From: DATLHO01 sp035539855
GTDB lineage: Bacteria; Bacteroidota; Ignavibacteria; OLB7
NCBI GenBank assembly: GCA_035539855.1
Contig: DATLHO010000029.1
Span: forward strand, 1 to 36,123
Reading direction: 5' to 3'
DNA length: 36,123 bases
This document shows, in pieces, positions 8,242 to 17,309 of the stretch (its first letter is position 1; every line of letters starts with the position of its first letter). The notes under the pieces were generated by a model. It ran no database searches, was not told the DNA's origin, and saw nothing but the letters and a program-made list of their open reading frames with translations. The position numbers and the translations under genes were made by a program.

Positions 8242-9168
8242 ATGGCCAGTTCCAATCGCGCCCGGTGGCGTCGACTCGTACCCGCACTTCTCATGCTCCT
8301 CGTGGTGTCGACCGAGGCGATGGCTCAGACCGTCGAGGGGGATCAGTCGGTCGTCGTGAAGGGACGTCGCAAGATCGTCGTCGATCAGGACGACACCGAG
8401 GTCATCGGCACGAACAAGAACGAGAAGGTCGTCGGCAATCGCACCGAGACGACGACCGGCGGCGTGATCGTGTCGATCGCGCGCACCTACGCCGCGACGA
8501 TCGGCGAGAGCGCGACGACGACGGTGGGCGCCAGCAGTGAGCTCCGCGTGGGCGTCGACCACAAGCTGCTCGTCGGTCGCAATTACGACGAGACGATCGG
8601 CGGCGCGCAGACCGTCGCGGTCGGCGCGGCGCGCACCGTGACCGTCGGCGGCACGCAGTCCGAGCGCGTGACCGGCTCGCACAGCCTGATCGTCGGCGCG
8701 GCGCAGTCGACGACGGTTGGTGGCGCACAGTCGCTGGCCGTCACCACCGCGCAGACGACGACCGTCGGCGGAGCGCAGAACACGACCGTCGGTGCGGCGC
8801 AGTCGACGACCGTCGGCACGACGCAGGCAGTGAGCGTCGGCGGGGCGCAGACGGTCAGCGTCGGTGCGGCTCAGACGGTCACCGTCGGCGGCATGCAGAT
8901 CGTCAACGTCAACGGGGCGCAGAAGATCACCGTCGGCGGTGGCCGCACCGAGCAGATCACGGGCGCCGATGCAGTGACCGTCACCGGGGCGCAGACGATC
9001 CGCGCGAAGACGGTCGAGATCGTCGGCGACGATCAGATCACGCTTCGAACCGGCTCGGCCTCGATCGTCATGAAGAAGGATGGCTCGATCATCATCACCG
9101 GCTCGAGCGTCGACGTGCGCGCCTCCGGCGACGTGATCATCAAGGGAAGCAAGATCTCGCAGAACTGA
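8242..9168 (+). CDS. Secreted beta-helix protein resembling an isolated VgrG needle tip
   Basis: A 308-residue protein. Residues 1-28 look like a Sec signal peptide (basic start, LVPALLMLLVV, then AMA). Residues about 86-258 are some two dozen seven-residue units such as TVGGAQT and VGAAQST, the pattern of triple-stranded beta-helix needles in VgrG and phage gp5. The end (ITLRTGSASIVMKKDGS, then DVIIKGSKISQN) matches the conserved end of VgrG needles. The gp27-like, gp44-like and OB-fold parts of VgrG are missing, and no other type VI secretion gene is in the window. The ATG at 8242 is chosen because the signal peptide starts there; the ribosome site is weak. The function is unknown. Confidence 0.85.
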   Translation: MASSNRARWRRLVPALLMLLVVSTEAMAQTVEGDQSVVVKGRRKIVVDQDDTEVIGTNKNEKVVGNRTETTTGGVIVSIARTYAATIGESATTTVGASSELRVGVDHKLLVGRNYDETIGGAQTVAVGAARTVTVGGTQSERVTGSHSLIVGAAQSTTVGGAQSLAVTTAQTTTVGGAQNTTVGAAQSTTVGTTQAVSVGGAQTVSVGAAQTVTVGGMQIVNVNGAQKITVGGGRTEQITGADAVTVTGAQTIRAKTVEIVGDDQITLRTGSASIVMKKDGSIIITGSSVDVRASGDVIIKGSKISQN

Positions 9169-9259
9169 GCGCGGGGGGATTCCCGATCGGCATTCGTAGG
9201 TTTGACGAGGTCACCACGAGCGCGCGCCTGCGTGCTCGCCGATATCCCGGAGCCGTCCC

Positions 9260-11752
9260 ATGCCCGCTACGCCTCAGACAGCCAGCGTTCCCGGCCGATT
9301 CGTCGCGCGGGCCCATCGCCTCTCGTGGGTTGCGGGCCTTATCGCGCTGGCCATCGGCGTGATGGTACTCGTCGGCTGGGCGCTGGATATCGCGATCCTC
9401 AAGAGTCCGACGGGCACGTTGACGATGAAGGCGAACGCCGCGCTCGCGCTCGCGCTTGCGGGCATCTCGCTGTTCGGACTGCACGGCGTTCGCGAGCCCG
9501 CCGAGCCCTGGCTGCGGTCGCTGCTGCGCGGCGCGTTCATCGGCGCCGGCGGCGTTGTCGGTGTGCTCGGCCTGCTCACGCTTTCGGAGCATGTCTTCGG
9601 TGTCGATCTCGGCATCGACCAGATGCTGGCCTACGAGCCCGCCGGCGCGCTCGCTACCGCGAGTCCCGGTCGCTTCGGAGTGCCCGCATCGGTCTGCTTC
9701 AGCTCGTTCGGCGTCGCGCTGGTGCTGGCGCATCTGCGTCGCGCGATCGCCGCGATCCAGGTAATCGCCGTCGGTGTGTTGCTGTGGGCGCTGCTCGCGT
9801 TCATGGGGTACCTCTACGCCGCGGCCGAGCTCTACACGATCACGCGTGTCACCGCCATCGCCGCGCATACCGCCGTGACGCTCGGCGTCCTCGCCGTCGG
9901 TCTGCTGGCCGCGTTCGCCGACCGGGGTCTCGTCGCGGCAATCGGTTCCGATCGCGAGGGTGGACGACTCGCCCGACGCGCGATGCTCGCGGCGATCGTC
10001 ACGCCGATCGTGCTCGGGTGGTTCTTCGTCTTCATGCAGCGCCAGGGCTTCTACGACATTGGCTTCGCCGTCGCGATGCTCGTCGTCGCGATCGTCATCA
10101 TCGTCAGCCTCGTGATCGGTCACGGCGCAGTGCGTCTCGATCGTGAGGCCCGACAGCGCATGCTCGCCGAGGCGAGGCTCGGACTCAACGAGGCACGGCT
10201 CCGCCAGCTCACCACGCTCATCGACCTCTCGCACGATCCGATCCTCGTCTGGGATCTCGACGGAGGCATCGTCGAGTGGAACACGGGCTGCGAGCGCCTT
10301 TACGGCTACACGCGCGAAGAGGTGATCGGCAGGCCGAGCGATCTGCTTTTCGGCGCCGAGGGAGGCCGCAACGCGGCGATGCGCGAGTTGCTCGAGCGCA
10401 ATCTCTTCTGGTCCGGCGAGGTCCGCCACACGACGCGCGGCGGCAGGACGGTGACCGTCGAGAGCCGGCAACAGCTCATGCCGACCGAGGGGCGCCGGCT
10501 CGTGCTCGAGTCGAATCGCGACGTCACCGAGCGGCGGCGTCTGGAGATCGAGCTCGCCGAGCTGCTGCGTCGCGAGCAGCTCGCCCGCATCGCCGCGGAG
10601 GAGTCGGCCCGGCTGAAGGACGAGTTCCTCGCCACTGTCTCGCACGAGCTACGCACGCCGCTCAACGCCATCCTCGGATGGGTGACGCTGTTGCGCACCG
10701 AGGAGATCGACGCGCAGACGGGCTCGACGGCGCTCGAGACGATCGAGCGCAACGCGAGGATCCAGGCCGAGCTCGTCAACGACATCCTCGACGTCTCGCG
10801 CATCGTCGCCGGCAAGCTGCAGCTCGCGCGGGCTCCACTGCGCCTGGCGTCGGTCGTCGAGGCCGCGATCGACACCGTGCGGCCGGCCGCGACGGCGAAG
10901 CATCTCGATGTCTCCGTCACGGTCGACGAGCCGGACCTCATCGTCGCCGGCGACGCCGACCGGCTTCAGCAGATCGTCTGGAATCTCATGTCGAACGCCG
11001 TGAAGTTCACACCGGCCGGCGGATCGATCCGGATCGTTCAGGAGCGTGCCGGCTCGAACGTCCGGCTTACCGTTGCGGACAGCGGCTGCGGAATCACGCC
11101 GGAGTTCCTTCCCTTCGTCTTCGAGCGGTTCCTGCAGGCCGACGGATCGCGCACGCGCCGCCACGGCGGGCTCGGCCTCGGCCTGGCGATCGCGCGCCAC
11201 CTCGCCGAGCTCCACGGTGGCACGATCGTCGCCGCGAGCGACGGAACCGACCGTGGCTCGACCTTCACGCTCGAGCTGCCGCTCGAAGCCGGGCTCACGC
11301 TCGACGCTGCGAGCGACGTGGCATCGAAGCCGGTCGACGGGACACGGGTGCGCGGAGAGCGGGGGCTGGAGGGAGTGCGTGTGCTGGTCGTCGACGACGA
11401 GGCCGACGCGCGCGCGATGCTGCGGGGAATCCTCGAGCATCATGGTGCGGTGGTGACGGTGGCCGACGGCGCGCGCGAGGCGATGCGACACGTGCAGGCG
11501 TGGCGCCCGCAGGTTCTCCTCTGCGACATCGGCATGCCCGAGGAGGATGGCTATTCATTGATCGGAAGGGTGCGCGGCATGGGCGCCGATGGCGCGGGCG
11601 TACCGGCGATCGCGCTGACCGGCTATGCTCGCGCCGGCGAGCGCGAGCGCGCCATCGACGCCGGGTTCCATCGCTTCCTGGCCAAGCCCATCGAGGCCGA
11701 CACGCTCGTCGCGATGATCAACGACGTTCTCGAGCCCGAGGCGACCCGCTGA
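9260..11752 (+). CDS. Membrane-bound hybrid sensor histidine kinase (PAS-HisKA-HATPase-REC)
   Basis: An 830-residue protein. The first 290 residues hold about eight hydrophobic segments (for example 22-42, 55-75, 90-112 and 235-285) forming an unassigned membrane sensor. A PAS domain follows at about 317-430 (WDLDGGIVEWNTGCERLYGY). The HisKA domain has H462 in VSHELRTPLNAILGW, and the HATPase domain (about 565-680) has NLMSNAVKFTP and GGLGLGLAI. The C-terminal receiver (about 709-828) has phosphoacceptor D756 in LLCDIGMPEEDGY. No output domain is fused. It probably autophosphorylates and relays to its own receiver; signal and final target are unknown. GGAG lies upstream of the ATG at 9260. 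The last 35 bases overlap the end of the opposing kinase gene. Confidence 0.93.
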   Translation: MPATPQTASVPGRFVARAHRLSWVAGLIALAIGVMVLVGWALDIAILKSPTGTLTMKANAALALALAGISLFGLHGVREPAEPWLRSLLRGAFIGAGGVVGVLGLLTLSEHVFGVDLGIDQMLAYEPAGALATASPGRFGVPASVCFSSFGVALVLAHLRRAIAAIQVIAVGVLLWALLAFMGYLYAAAELYTITRVTAIAAHTAVTLGVLAVGLLAAFADRGLVAAIGSDREGGRLARRAMLAAIVTPIVLGWFFVFMQRQGFYDIGFAVAMLVVAIVIIVSLVIGHGAVRLDREARQRMLAEARLGLNEARLRQLTTLIDLSHDPILVWDLDGGIVEWNTGCERLYGYTREEVIGRPSDLLFGAEGGRNAAMRELLERNLFWSGEVRHTTRGGRTVTVESRQQLMPTEGRRLVLESNRDVTERRRLEIELAELLRREQLARIAAEESARLKDEFLATVSHELRTPLNAILGWVTLLRTEEIDAQTGSTALETIERNARIQAELVNDILDVSRIVAGKLQLARAPLRLASVVEAAIDTVRPAATAKHLDVSVTVDEPDLIVAGDADRLQQIVWNLMSNAVKFTPAGGSIRIVQERAGSNVRLTVADSGCGITPEFLPFVFERFLQADGSRTRRHGGLGLGLAIARHLAELHGGTIVAASDGTDRGSTFTLELPLEAGLTLDAASDVASKPVDGTRVRGERGLEGVRVLVVDDEADARAMLRGILEHHGAVVTVADGAREAMRHVQAWRPQVLLCDIGMPEEDGYSLIGRVRGMGADGAGVPAIALTGYARAGERERAIDAGFHRFLAKPIEADTLVAMINDVLEPEATR

Positions 11753-13295
11753 TGTGCCGCTGCTCGTGCACCGAGCGGAGCACGGCGCGGAGCTTCTCAG
11801 GATCGACCGGTTTGACGAAGTGATGCGCGAACCCGGCCTCGCGCGTGCGCCGGCGATCCTCCTCCTGCCCGTACCCCGTCACCGCGATCAGCGGGACGCG
11901 GTCGAGCGAACGGTCCTCACGCAGCCGGCTTGCGACCTCGAAGCCATCGAGCCGCGGCAGTCCGATGTCCAGCAGTACGACGTCGGGATGATAGGCGCCG
12001 GCGGCCTCGACCGCGCTGACGCCGTCGTGCGCCATGCGCGCATCGTAACCCCACATCCGCACGAAGAGCATCATGCTGATCGCCGCATCGACGTTGTCGT
12101 CGACGATCAGCACACGCATGGCGGCCCCGGTGTCGGATATGTCCTTCGACGACGTCTCGGTCGCGGAGGTGTCGTGTGCGGCGCGCTCGTGCAGGGGCAG
12201 CGTGACACGGAACTCGGTGCCGAGTCCCACCCCGTCACTCGACGCCTCGACACTGCCGCCGTGCATTTCGACGAGTCGGCGCACCAGCGTCAGTCCGATG
12301 CCGAGCCCGCCCTCGGAGCGATCGAGTGTGCGATCGCCCTGCGCGAAGAGATCGAAGATCTTCGGCAGGAACTCCGCGGCGATCCCGACACCGTTGTCGC
12401 GAACGCAGATGATCGCGTCGTGACCCTCGGCCCTGGCCGACACCTCGATGCGGCCTCCCTCCGGCGTGTACTTCGCGGCGTTGTTGAGAAGGTTGACGAT
12501 GATCTGCGAGAGTCGCGTTGCGTCGCCGTCGACACATATCGGCTCGGACGGAATGTCGATGACGAGCTGGTGGCGGCGGCGCTCGACCAGCGGACGGCTG
12601 GTCTCGACCGCCTGGGCGACGAGCGCGGTGACCTCGACGGTCTCGCGCTGCAGCCTGATGCTGCCGCTGGTGACGCGGCTGACCTCGAGCAGGTCATCGA
12701 CGAGGCGGGAGAGCTGACCGACCTGTCGCTCGATGACGTCGCGCAGGTATCGCAGCTCGGGATCGTCGATCGTTTTGACGTGGAGCATGTAGACGGCGTT
12801 GCTGATCGGAGCCAGCGGATTGCGCAGCTCGTGCGAGAGCATCGCGAGGAACTCGAGCATCCGTCGCTCGGCGAGCTCGAGCGCTTCGACCCGCTTGCGC
12901 TCGGTCATGTCGCGGGTGACCTTCGCGAAGCCCGTGAGCGCGCCGTCCTCGGTGAACAGCGCAGTGATCACCACGTTCGCCCAGAACATCGTGCCGTCCT
13001 TGCGCACGCGCCACCCTTCGTCCTCGAACCGACCTTCCTTGCGCGTGACCTCGAGCTCGTACGCCGGAAAGTCCGCCTCGATCTGCTCGCGCGGATAGAA
13101 CACCGAGAAGTGCCGGCCGATGATCTCATCGGCGCGGTATCCCTTGATGCGCTCCGCTCCCGCGTTCCAGCTCGTGACGTAGCCTTCGGTGTCGAGCATG
13201 AAGATCGCGTAGTCGCGGACGCTTTCGACAAGGAGCCGGAATCGCTCCTCGCTTGCCTTCAACGGCTCGGCGTCTCCTGGTCTTGGGTTGGCCAT
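11718..13295 (-). CDS. Soluble hybrid histidine kinase (PAS-HisKA-HATPase-REC)
   Basis: A 525-residue protein from the ATG at 13295. The PAS domain (about 18-132) begins FRLLVESVRDYAIFMLDTEG and ends in the PAC-like TGFAKVTRDMTERKR. The HisKA domain has H155 in LSHELRNPLAP. The HATPase domain has VRDNGVGI and GGLGIGLTLV. The receiver has D443 in VVLLDIGLPRLDGF. No membrane segment is visible, so it should be cytoplasmic. The frame stays open to 13487, but that extension is low-complexity and would contain the terminator hairpin at 13452-13477, so the internal ATG is preferred. Its tail overlaps the converging kinase gene by 35 bp, so the two transcripts have complementary 3' ends. Confidence 0.92.
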   Translation of the reverse strand: MANPRPGDAEPLKASEERFRLLVESVRDYAIFMLDTEGYVTSWNAGAERIKGYRADEIIGRHFSVFYPREQIEADFPAYELEVTRKEGRFEDEGWRVRKDGTMFWANVVITALFTEDGALTGFAKVTRDMTERKRVEALELAERRMLEFLAMLSHELRNPLAPISNAVYMLHVKTIDDPELRYLRDVIERQVGQLSRLVDDLLEVSRVTSGSIRLQRETVEVTALVAQAVETSRPLVERRRHQLVIDIPSEPICVDGDATRLSQIIVNLLNNAAKYTPEGGRIEVSARAEGHDAIICVRDNGVGIAAEFLPKIFDLFAQGDRTLDRSEGGLGIGLTLVRRLVEMHGGSVEASSDGVGLGTEFRVTLPLHERAAHDTSATETSSKDISDTGAAMRVLIVDDNVDAAISMMLFVRMWGYDARMAHDGVSAVEAAGAYHPDVVLLDIGLPRLDGFEVASRLREDRSLDRVPLIAVTGYGQEEDRRRTREAGFAHHFVKPVDPEKLRAVLRSVHEQRHISGSPRARERR

Positions 13296-13451
13296 GAGGG
13301 CAGTTTTGTTCGATGTGGGGACGAAGCCTGAAGCGCGCGCCGGCCGCAGCGCCGGAGTGCAACCAGATTTACACAGCCATAATCGGGCCGCAGCACGCCG
13401 GGAGCGTTCGCCGGCCGGCGGCGGTCGCCTCCGGGGGTCCTGAAAACGCGA

Positions 13452-13477
13452 AGGGCCGCCCGTGGATGGGCGGCCCT
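13452..13477 (-). terminator. Intrinsic terminator of the TPR/transglutaminase gene
   Basis: AGGGCCGCCC (13452-13461) pairs perfectly with GGGCGGCCCT (13468-13477) across a 6-base loop. Read on the minus strand, the stem is followed by TCGCGTTTTC. It sits 26 bases past the stop of the 1268-residue gene and upstream of the next minus-strand kinase, separating the two transcripts. Confidence 0.75.
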
Positions 13478-13502
13478 CGGCGAACATGGCGGGTAGGCGC
13501 GG

Positions 13503-16500
13503 CTACTTCCGCTTCTTCGGCGTTGCATCACCGGAGCGGCCCGGCGCCGTTGCACCGCCGCTCTTCAGAAGGATCTGCCGGCTGTCCTCCTTGACGACGC
13601 TGTTGTAAAACGACTTGTAGCGGTCGTACTCCTCCGGAACGACGATCCCCTTCTTGTAGATGTAGCGCCGCATCGCCGTCAGGGTGCGGCCGCTGACCGT
13701 GTAGGAGATCGAGTACTCGGCGATCGGCGTGCTCAGCTCCTGCTTCGCCGGAAGCTCGACCGGCACGACGCCGGCGGGCAGCGCGATCTCGATGCGCTCG
13801 GAGATCGTGTCGGCGCTCGGCCAGTAGTCGTAGGCGTACTCGCGACGCTCGTACGACAGGGCCTGGTCGGCGCTCGCCGACGTCTGCCACGGCAGCTTCA
13901 TCGTCTTGAACGATCCGACCTCGTCGAGGAACTCCGGCGCCTCGAATCGATACGTGTAGCCGGCGCTCAGCAGCGGCGCGTCGATGCCGTCGGTCTCGAG
14001 CGAGACGAGCTTCGCGTTCGGGAACTCCTCGCCGAGCGAGGCGAGCATCGACTTCTCGCGGTCGCGCTTCGACTCGTCGCGGAAGGCGCCGCGGATGCTC
14101 GCGGCGATCCCGCCCGTTCCCTCGAGACGACGCTCGCCGGTCAGGGCGTTGTTCTCGGAGAGGTCGAACTTCGCGGCGACCGTGAGGTTACGCGCGATCA
14201 GCCCGTTCGACGGCAGGTGCTCCGGCGCGGTCACGCCGGGACGCACCAGCAGCATGAACGCGCCGCGGTCGCCGTCGGGCAGCGAGCCGTACGGGTAGTT
14301 GTTCGCCGTCAGGTCGAGGTAGCGGATGCCGCCGTCGGTCTCGACGCCGACGATGCAGTGATTGAACGGGATCGACGGAAGGACGACCGTGTTCAATCCC
14401 TCGTCACGCGTGTTGAGCAGTACGTGGTGCGCGGTGATGCCGACCTCGCCGAGCATCGCGACGCAGAGCGTGGCGACGTCCTTGCAGTCGCCGATGCGGT
14501 TGACGAGCACGTCGCGCGCCTTCTGCGGAACGTGCGAGCCCTGGCGGAACGGCACGCTGCTGTAGCGGATGTTCTCCGTGATGAACTCGTAGACCGCGCG
14601 GATCTTGTCGGTCGTCGTCGCCTTCTCGCGACCGGCCATCAACTGCTGGACCGCTTCCTTGACCTCGAACGACGCCTTCGTCTTCGAGCGCGTCAGGTCG
14701 CGATACCACTCGACGAGATACGCCCAGTCCTTGATCGAGCTGATGTGCAGCGCCTTGCTGACGTCGCTGTAGGCGGGCATGCCGTACTCGTAGGAGATCG
14801 CCGGCAGATCGCGCTGCGTCCACTGGTAGAGCACGCCGTCGTCGACGCCGGTCTTCAGCGGCTCGACCTGCATGTTCTGGGTCGTGTAGCGGAAGTCGAA
14901 ATCCTTCGGCATCAGCAGCGCATAGCGCACCTGGCGCGCGGGATAGAATCCGTTGAAGTGATACGTGTCCCAGAAGTGACCCGACAGTCGTCCGGCGTAG
15001 TGGTTCTTGACGCGCCACTTCATCCGGATCAGATCGTTCGGCTCGAGCGACTTGAAGACGAGGCTGTTGTCTTCGATGTCGGCTTTGATCTCCGTTCCGT
15101 CCGGCTTGATCGCCACGGCCTTCTCGATCGTGAGCACCTCGGAGTAGCCGTTGTAGGGAATCGAGTACTCCTTCCACTCGTCGATCGCGAGGTTGTTGAA
15201 GAGCTTGACGACGTACTCCTGCGACGACTCCGAGGCGCCGCCCTCATAGACGACGCGCTGGGCATCGTCGACGAGGATGACCCCCTTGTCGCTGGGATAC
15301 TCCTCGGCCGACGGCGCGGCGGCGATCAGGCTGTCGATGTTGAGCGCGGGGATCTGTTCGAAGATCGAGCGCTTGCCCTCGAGCTCGCGCAGCTTCGCGC
15401 GTGTGTCGTAGTCGGTGGGATAGTACGAGAGCGCCGTGCGGTAGGCGGCGATGGCGGCGGCCGTGTTGCCGCGGATGCGCTCGATCTCGCCGATGCGCGC
15501 CCAGTACGTCGCACTGCCCGGTCCAATCGCCATCGCGCGACGGACGAGCTCGTAGGCCTCGTCGTACTGCCGCGCGGAGAAGTAGGTCGTCGACATCGCG
15601 TAGATGTAGCCCGGCGCGGCGGGATCGAGCTCCAGCAGGCGGTCGTAGATCTCGCGCCAGCGGTCGACGTCGGACTTCGTCTGCAGGTACAGTCCGGCGA
15701 GCGCGCGAGCAGTCTCCGGATCGTAGTCCTTCTCGAGATACTGCTCGTACATCCGGATCGATCCGTCGGCGCTGTTGGTGGTCTGCGCGTCGACGTACGA
15801 GCGCATCTTCAGGAATTCGAGGTTCTCGGGATAGCGCTTGTACGCTTCGAGGATCAGCTCGATCACCTGCTCGCTCTGCTTCTTCGCGCTCGCAAGGCGG
15901 ATCTTCATCTCGAGCGTCTTCTCGCCGTCACCAAGCACGCGCTCCATGTCGGCGAGCATCCTGCCGGCCTGCTCGAGATCCTCGGTCTCGAGGAACTGGT
16001 TGAACTTGAACTCGATCGCGCTCGGGACGCCTTTGTCGACGTCGTGGATGCGCTCGAGCGTCTGCTGCACCTCGTCGTACTTGCGCCCGCGGACGTAGGC
16101 CTCGAGCTGGCGGTCGAGCAGCAGCGCGTTGTTCGGCGCCAGTCGCAGCGCGTCGCGCAGCGTCAGCTCGGCGTCGGTCGCGTTGTCGTTGAACAGATAC
16201 GCGCTCGCAAGGAGCAGGTAGTTCTCGAGATGCGAGGGATTGGCCGCGATGCGCGCGCGGAAGAACGCCTCGGCGAAGTTCTCGACGTCGCGGTGCGTCG
16301 CGCCCGGCTTGGCGGTGTACGACTGCGGCTCGCTGGAATACTTCAGGCCCGGAACCGGCTCGCCGCGCTGGTCGGTGATGCGCAGCAGGAAATTGCAGCG
16401 GTCGATGTCCGATAGCCCGCACTTGATCAGCACGCGATTCCATCCCGCCTGAAGCTGCGTCTCGGCGATGTAGGTGTCGAGGTCGTTGTTGCGCTCCTCC

Positions 16501-17309
16501 GATTCCTCGATCACCTCTTCGTCGTTGAGAAACGCGCGGAACGAACCCGACGTGCCGATGCGGAAGTGCACACGCGCCGGAGCAGGCGAGTACACGAAGG
16601 TGTTCGCATAGTAGATCGCGTCGGAGGTGCCGAACGAGCGCATGAAGTCGATCCAGTGATCGCGCCGCAGCGCCGACGGTCGGAACCACTCCGTCGGCAC
16701 GCCGTTCTTCCCCTTGTACCGCGCGGTCGCCTCGTAGGCTCCCTCCGGCGGGTAGACGTTGACGTGACCCGAGGCCGAGGTGTTGTCGAACGGACCGATC
16801 AGCGTCCACTCGTTGACCGCGTTGAGCCGATCGCTGTGCGCGATGAGCCCGTCGAGGTCGTTGCGGCGCTCCGACCACGAGGCGAGCACCTCGTTGGCCA
16901 TGGCCTTGAGGATGCCGAGGGAATCCGCCTTCGTCGCGAGGCCGCGCTTGAGCTCGAGCGCATCGTCGGGCTCCGAAAGCATGGGAGCATACCAGCTCGC
17001 GTAGATGAACGGGTAGACATCAGGCTCCGACTCGAGCGCGTTGCGAAACGAGCGCAGTGCCTGATCGTGCCGACGTTGCAGCGAGTACAGCAGGGCAAGG
17101 CCGAGGTGGGCGCGCGAGCTGCGCGCGTCCTTCTCGAGGGCTTCATTGAAGCGGCGCTCGACGAGCGCCTGGTCGCCCTGCTCCCATGCCTTCCAGGCAT
17201 CGTCGAGCAGCGCGTCGGCGGGTTCGGGTAATGGCGTCGCATTGAGCGACGGAGCGGCGAGCGCGAGCGCAACGGCGGCGAGCGACGCGAGGAGAAGGCG
17301 AGCGTTCAT
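13503..17309 (-). CDS. Exported TPR protein with DUF3857 and transglutaminase-like domains
   Basis: A 1268-residue protein with a signal peptide (1-24, ending NATP) and TPR helices at about 35-110. A beta-rich region (about 160-330, with VHFRIGTSGSFRAFLNDEEV) could be a PA14- or galactose-binding-like fold. More TPRs follow at about 345-650, then a DUF3857 domain (about 700-860). A transglutaminase-like domain has its full catalytic set: C942 in NRIGDCKDVATL, H984 in FNHCIVG and D999 in YLDLTANN. A C-terminal beta domain (about 1080-1240) completes it. DUF3857-transglutaminase proteins are common in Bacteroidetes and related phyla; their substrates are largely unknown and may be peptides or protein crosslinks in the envelope. 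The fused TPRs and extra beta domain make it long for the family. The ATG at 17309 is chosen for the signal peptide. Confidence 0.92.
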   Translation of the reverse strand: MNARLLLASLAAVALALAAPSLNATPLPEPADALLDDAWKAWEQGDQALVERRFNEALEKDARSSRAHLGLALLYSLQRRHDQALRSFRNALESEPDVYPFIYASWYAPMLSEPDDALELKRGLATKADSLGILKAMANEVLASWSERRNDLDGLIAHSDRLNAVNEWTLIGPFDNTSASGHVNVYPPEGAYEATARYKGKNGVPTEWFRPSALRRDHWIDFMRSFGTSDAIYYANTFVYSPAPARVHFRIGTSGSFRAFLNDEEVIEESEERNNDLDTYIAETQLQAGWNRVLIKCGLSDIDRCNFLLRITDQRGEPVPGLKYSSEPQSYTAKPGATHRDVENFAEAFFRARIAANPSHLENYLLLASAYLFNDNATDAELTLRDALRLAPNNALLLDRQLEAYVRGRKYDEVQQTLERIHDVDKGVPSAIEFKFNQFLETEDLEQAGRMLADMERVLGDGEKTLEMKIRLASAKKQSEQVIELILEAYKRYPENLEFLKMRSYVDAQTTNSADGSIRMYEQYLEKDYDPETARALAGLYLQTKSDVDRWREIYDRLLELDPAAPGYIYAMSTTYFSARQYDEAYELVRRAMAIGPGSATYWARIGEIERIRGNTAAAIAAYRTALSYYPTDYDTRAKLRELEGKRSIFEQIPALNIDSLIAAAPSAEEYPSDKGVILVDDAQRVVYEGGASESSQEYVVKLFNNLAIDEWKEYSIPYNGYSEVLTIEKAVAIKPDGTEIKADIEDNSLVFKSLEPNDLIRMKWRVKNHYAGRLSGHFWDTYHFNGFYPARQVRYALLMPKDFDFRYTTQNMQVEPLKTGVDDGVLYQWTQRDLPAISYEYGMPAYSDVSKALHISSIKDWAYLVEWYRDLTRSKTKASFEVKEAVQQLMAGREKATTTDKIRAVYEFITENIRYSSVPFRQGSHVPQKARDVLVNRIGDCKDVATLCVAMLGEVGITAHHVLLNTRDEGLNTVVLPSIPFNHCIVGVETDGGIRYLDLTANNYPYGSLPDGDRGAFMLLVRPGVTAPEHLPSNGLIARNLTVAAKFDLSENNALTGERRLEGTGGIAASIRGAFRDESKRDREKSMLASLGEEFPNAKLVSLETDGIDAPLLSAGYTYRFEAPEFLDEVGSFKTMKLPWQTSASADQALSYERREYAYDYWPSADTISERIEIALPAGVVPVELPAKQELSTPIAEYSISYTVSGRTLTAMRRYIYKKGIVVPEEYDRYKSFYNSVVKEDSRQILLKSGGATAPGRSGDATPKKRK

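Noticed and set aside
8242..9168. Type VI secretion VgrG gene
   Set aside because: Only the needle-like part is present, it has a Sec signal peptide, and there are no other type VI genes nearby.
13296..13487. 64-residue N-terminal extension of the minus-strand hybrid kinase
   Set aside because: It is low-complexity and would contain the terminator hairpin of the preceding gene. The ATG at 13295 leads straight into the PAS domain.
14217..16415. Long plus-strand frame opposite the TPR/transglutaminase gene
   Set aside because: GC-rich antisense shadow. The minus strand has a signal peptide, domains and an intact catalytic set.
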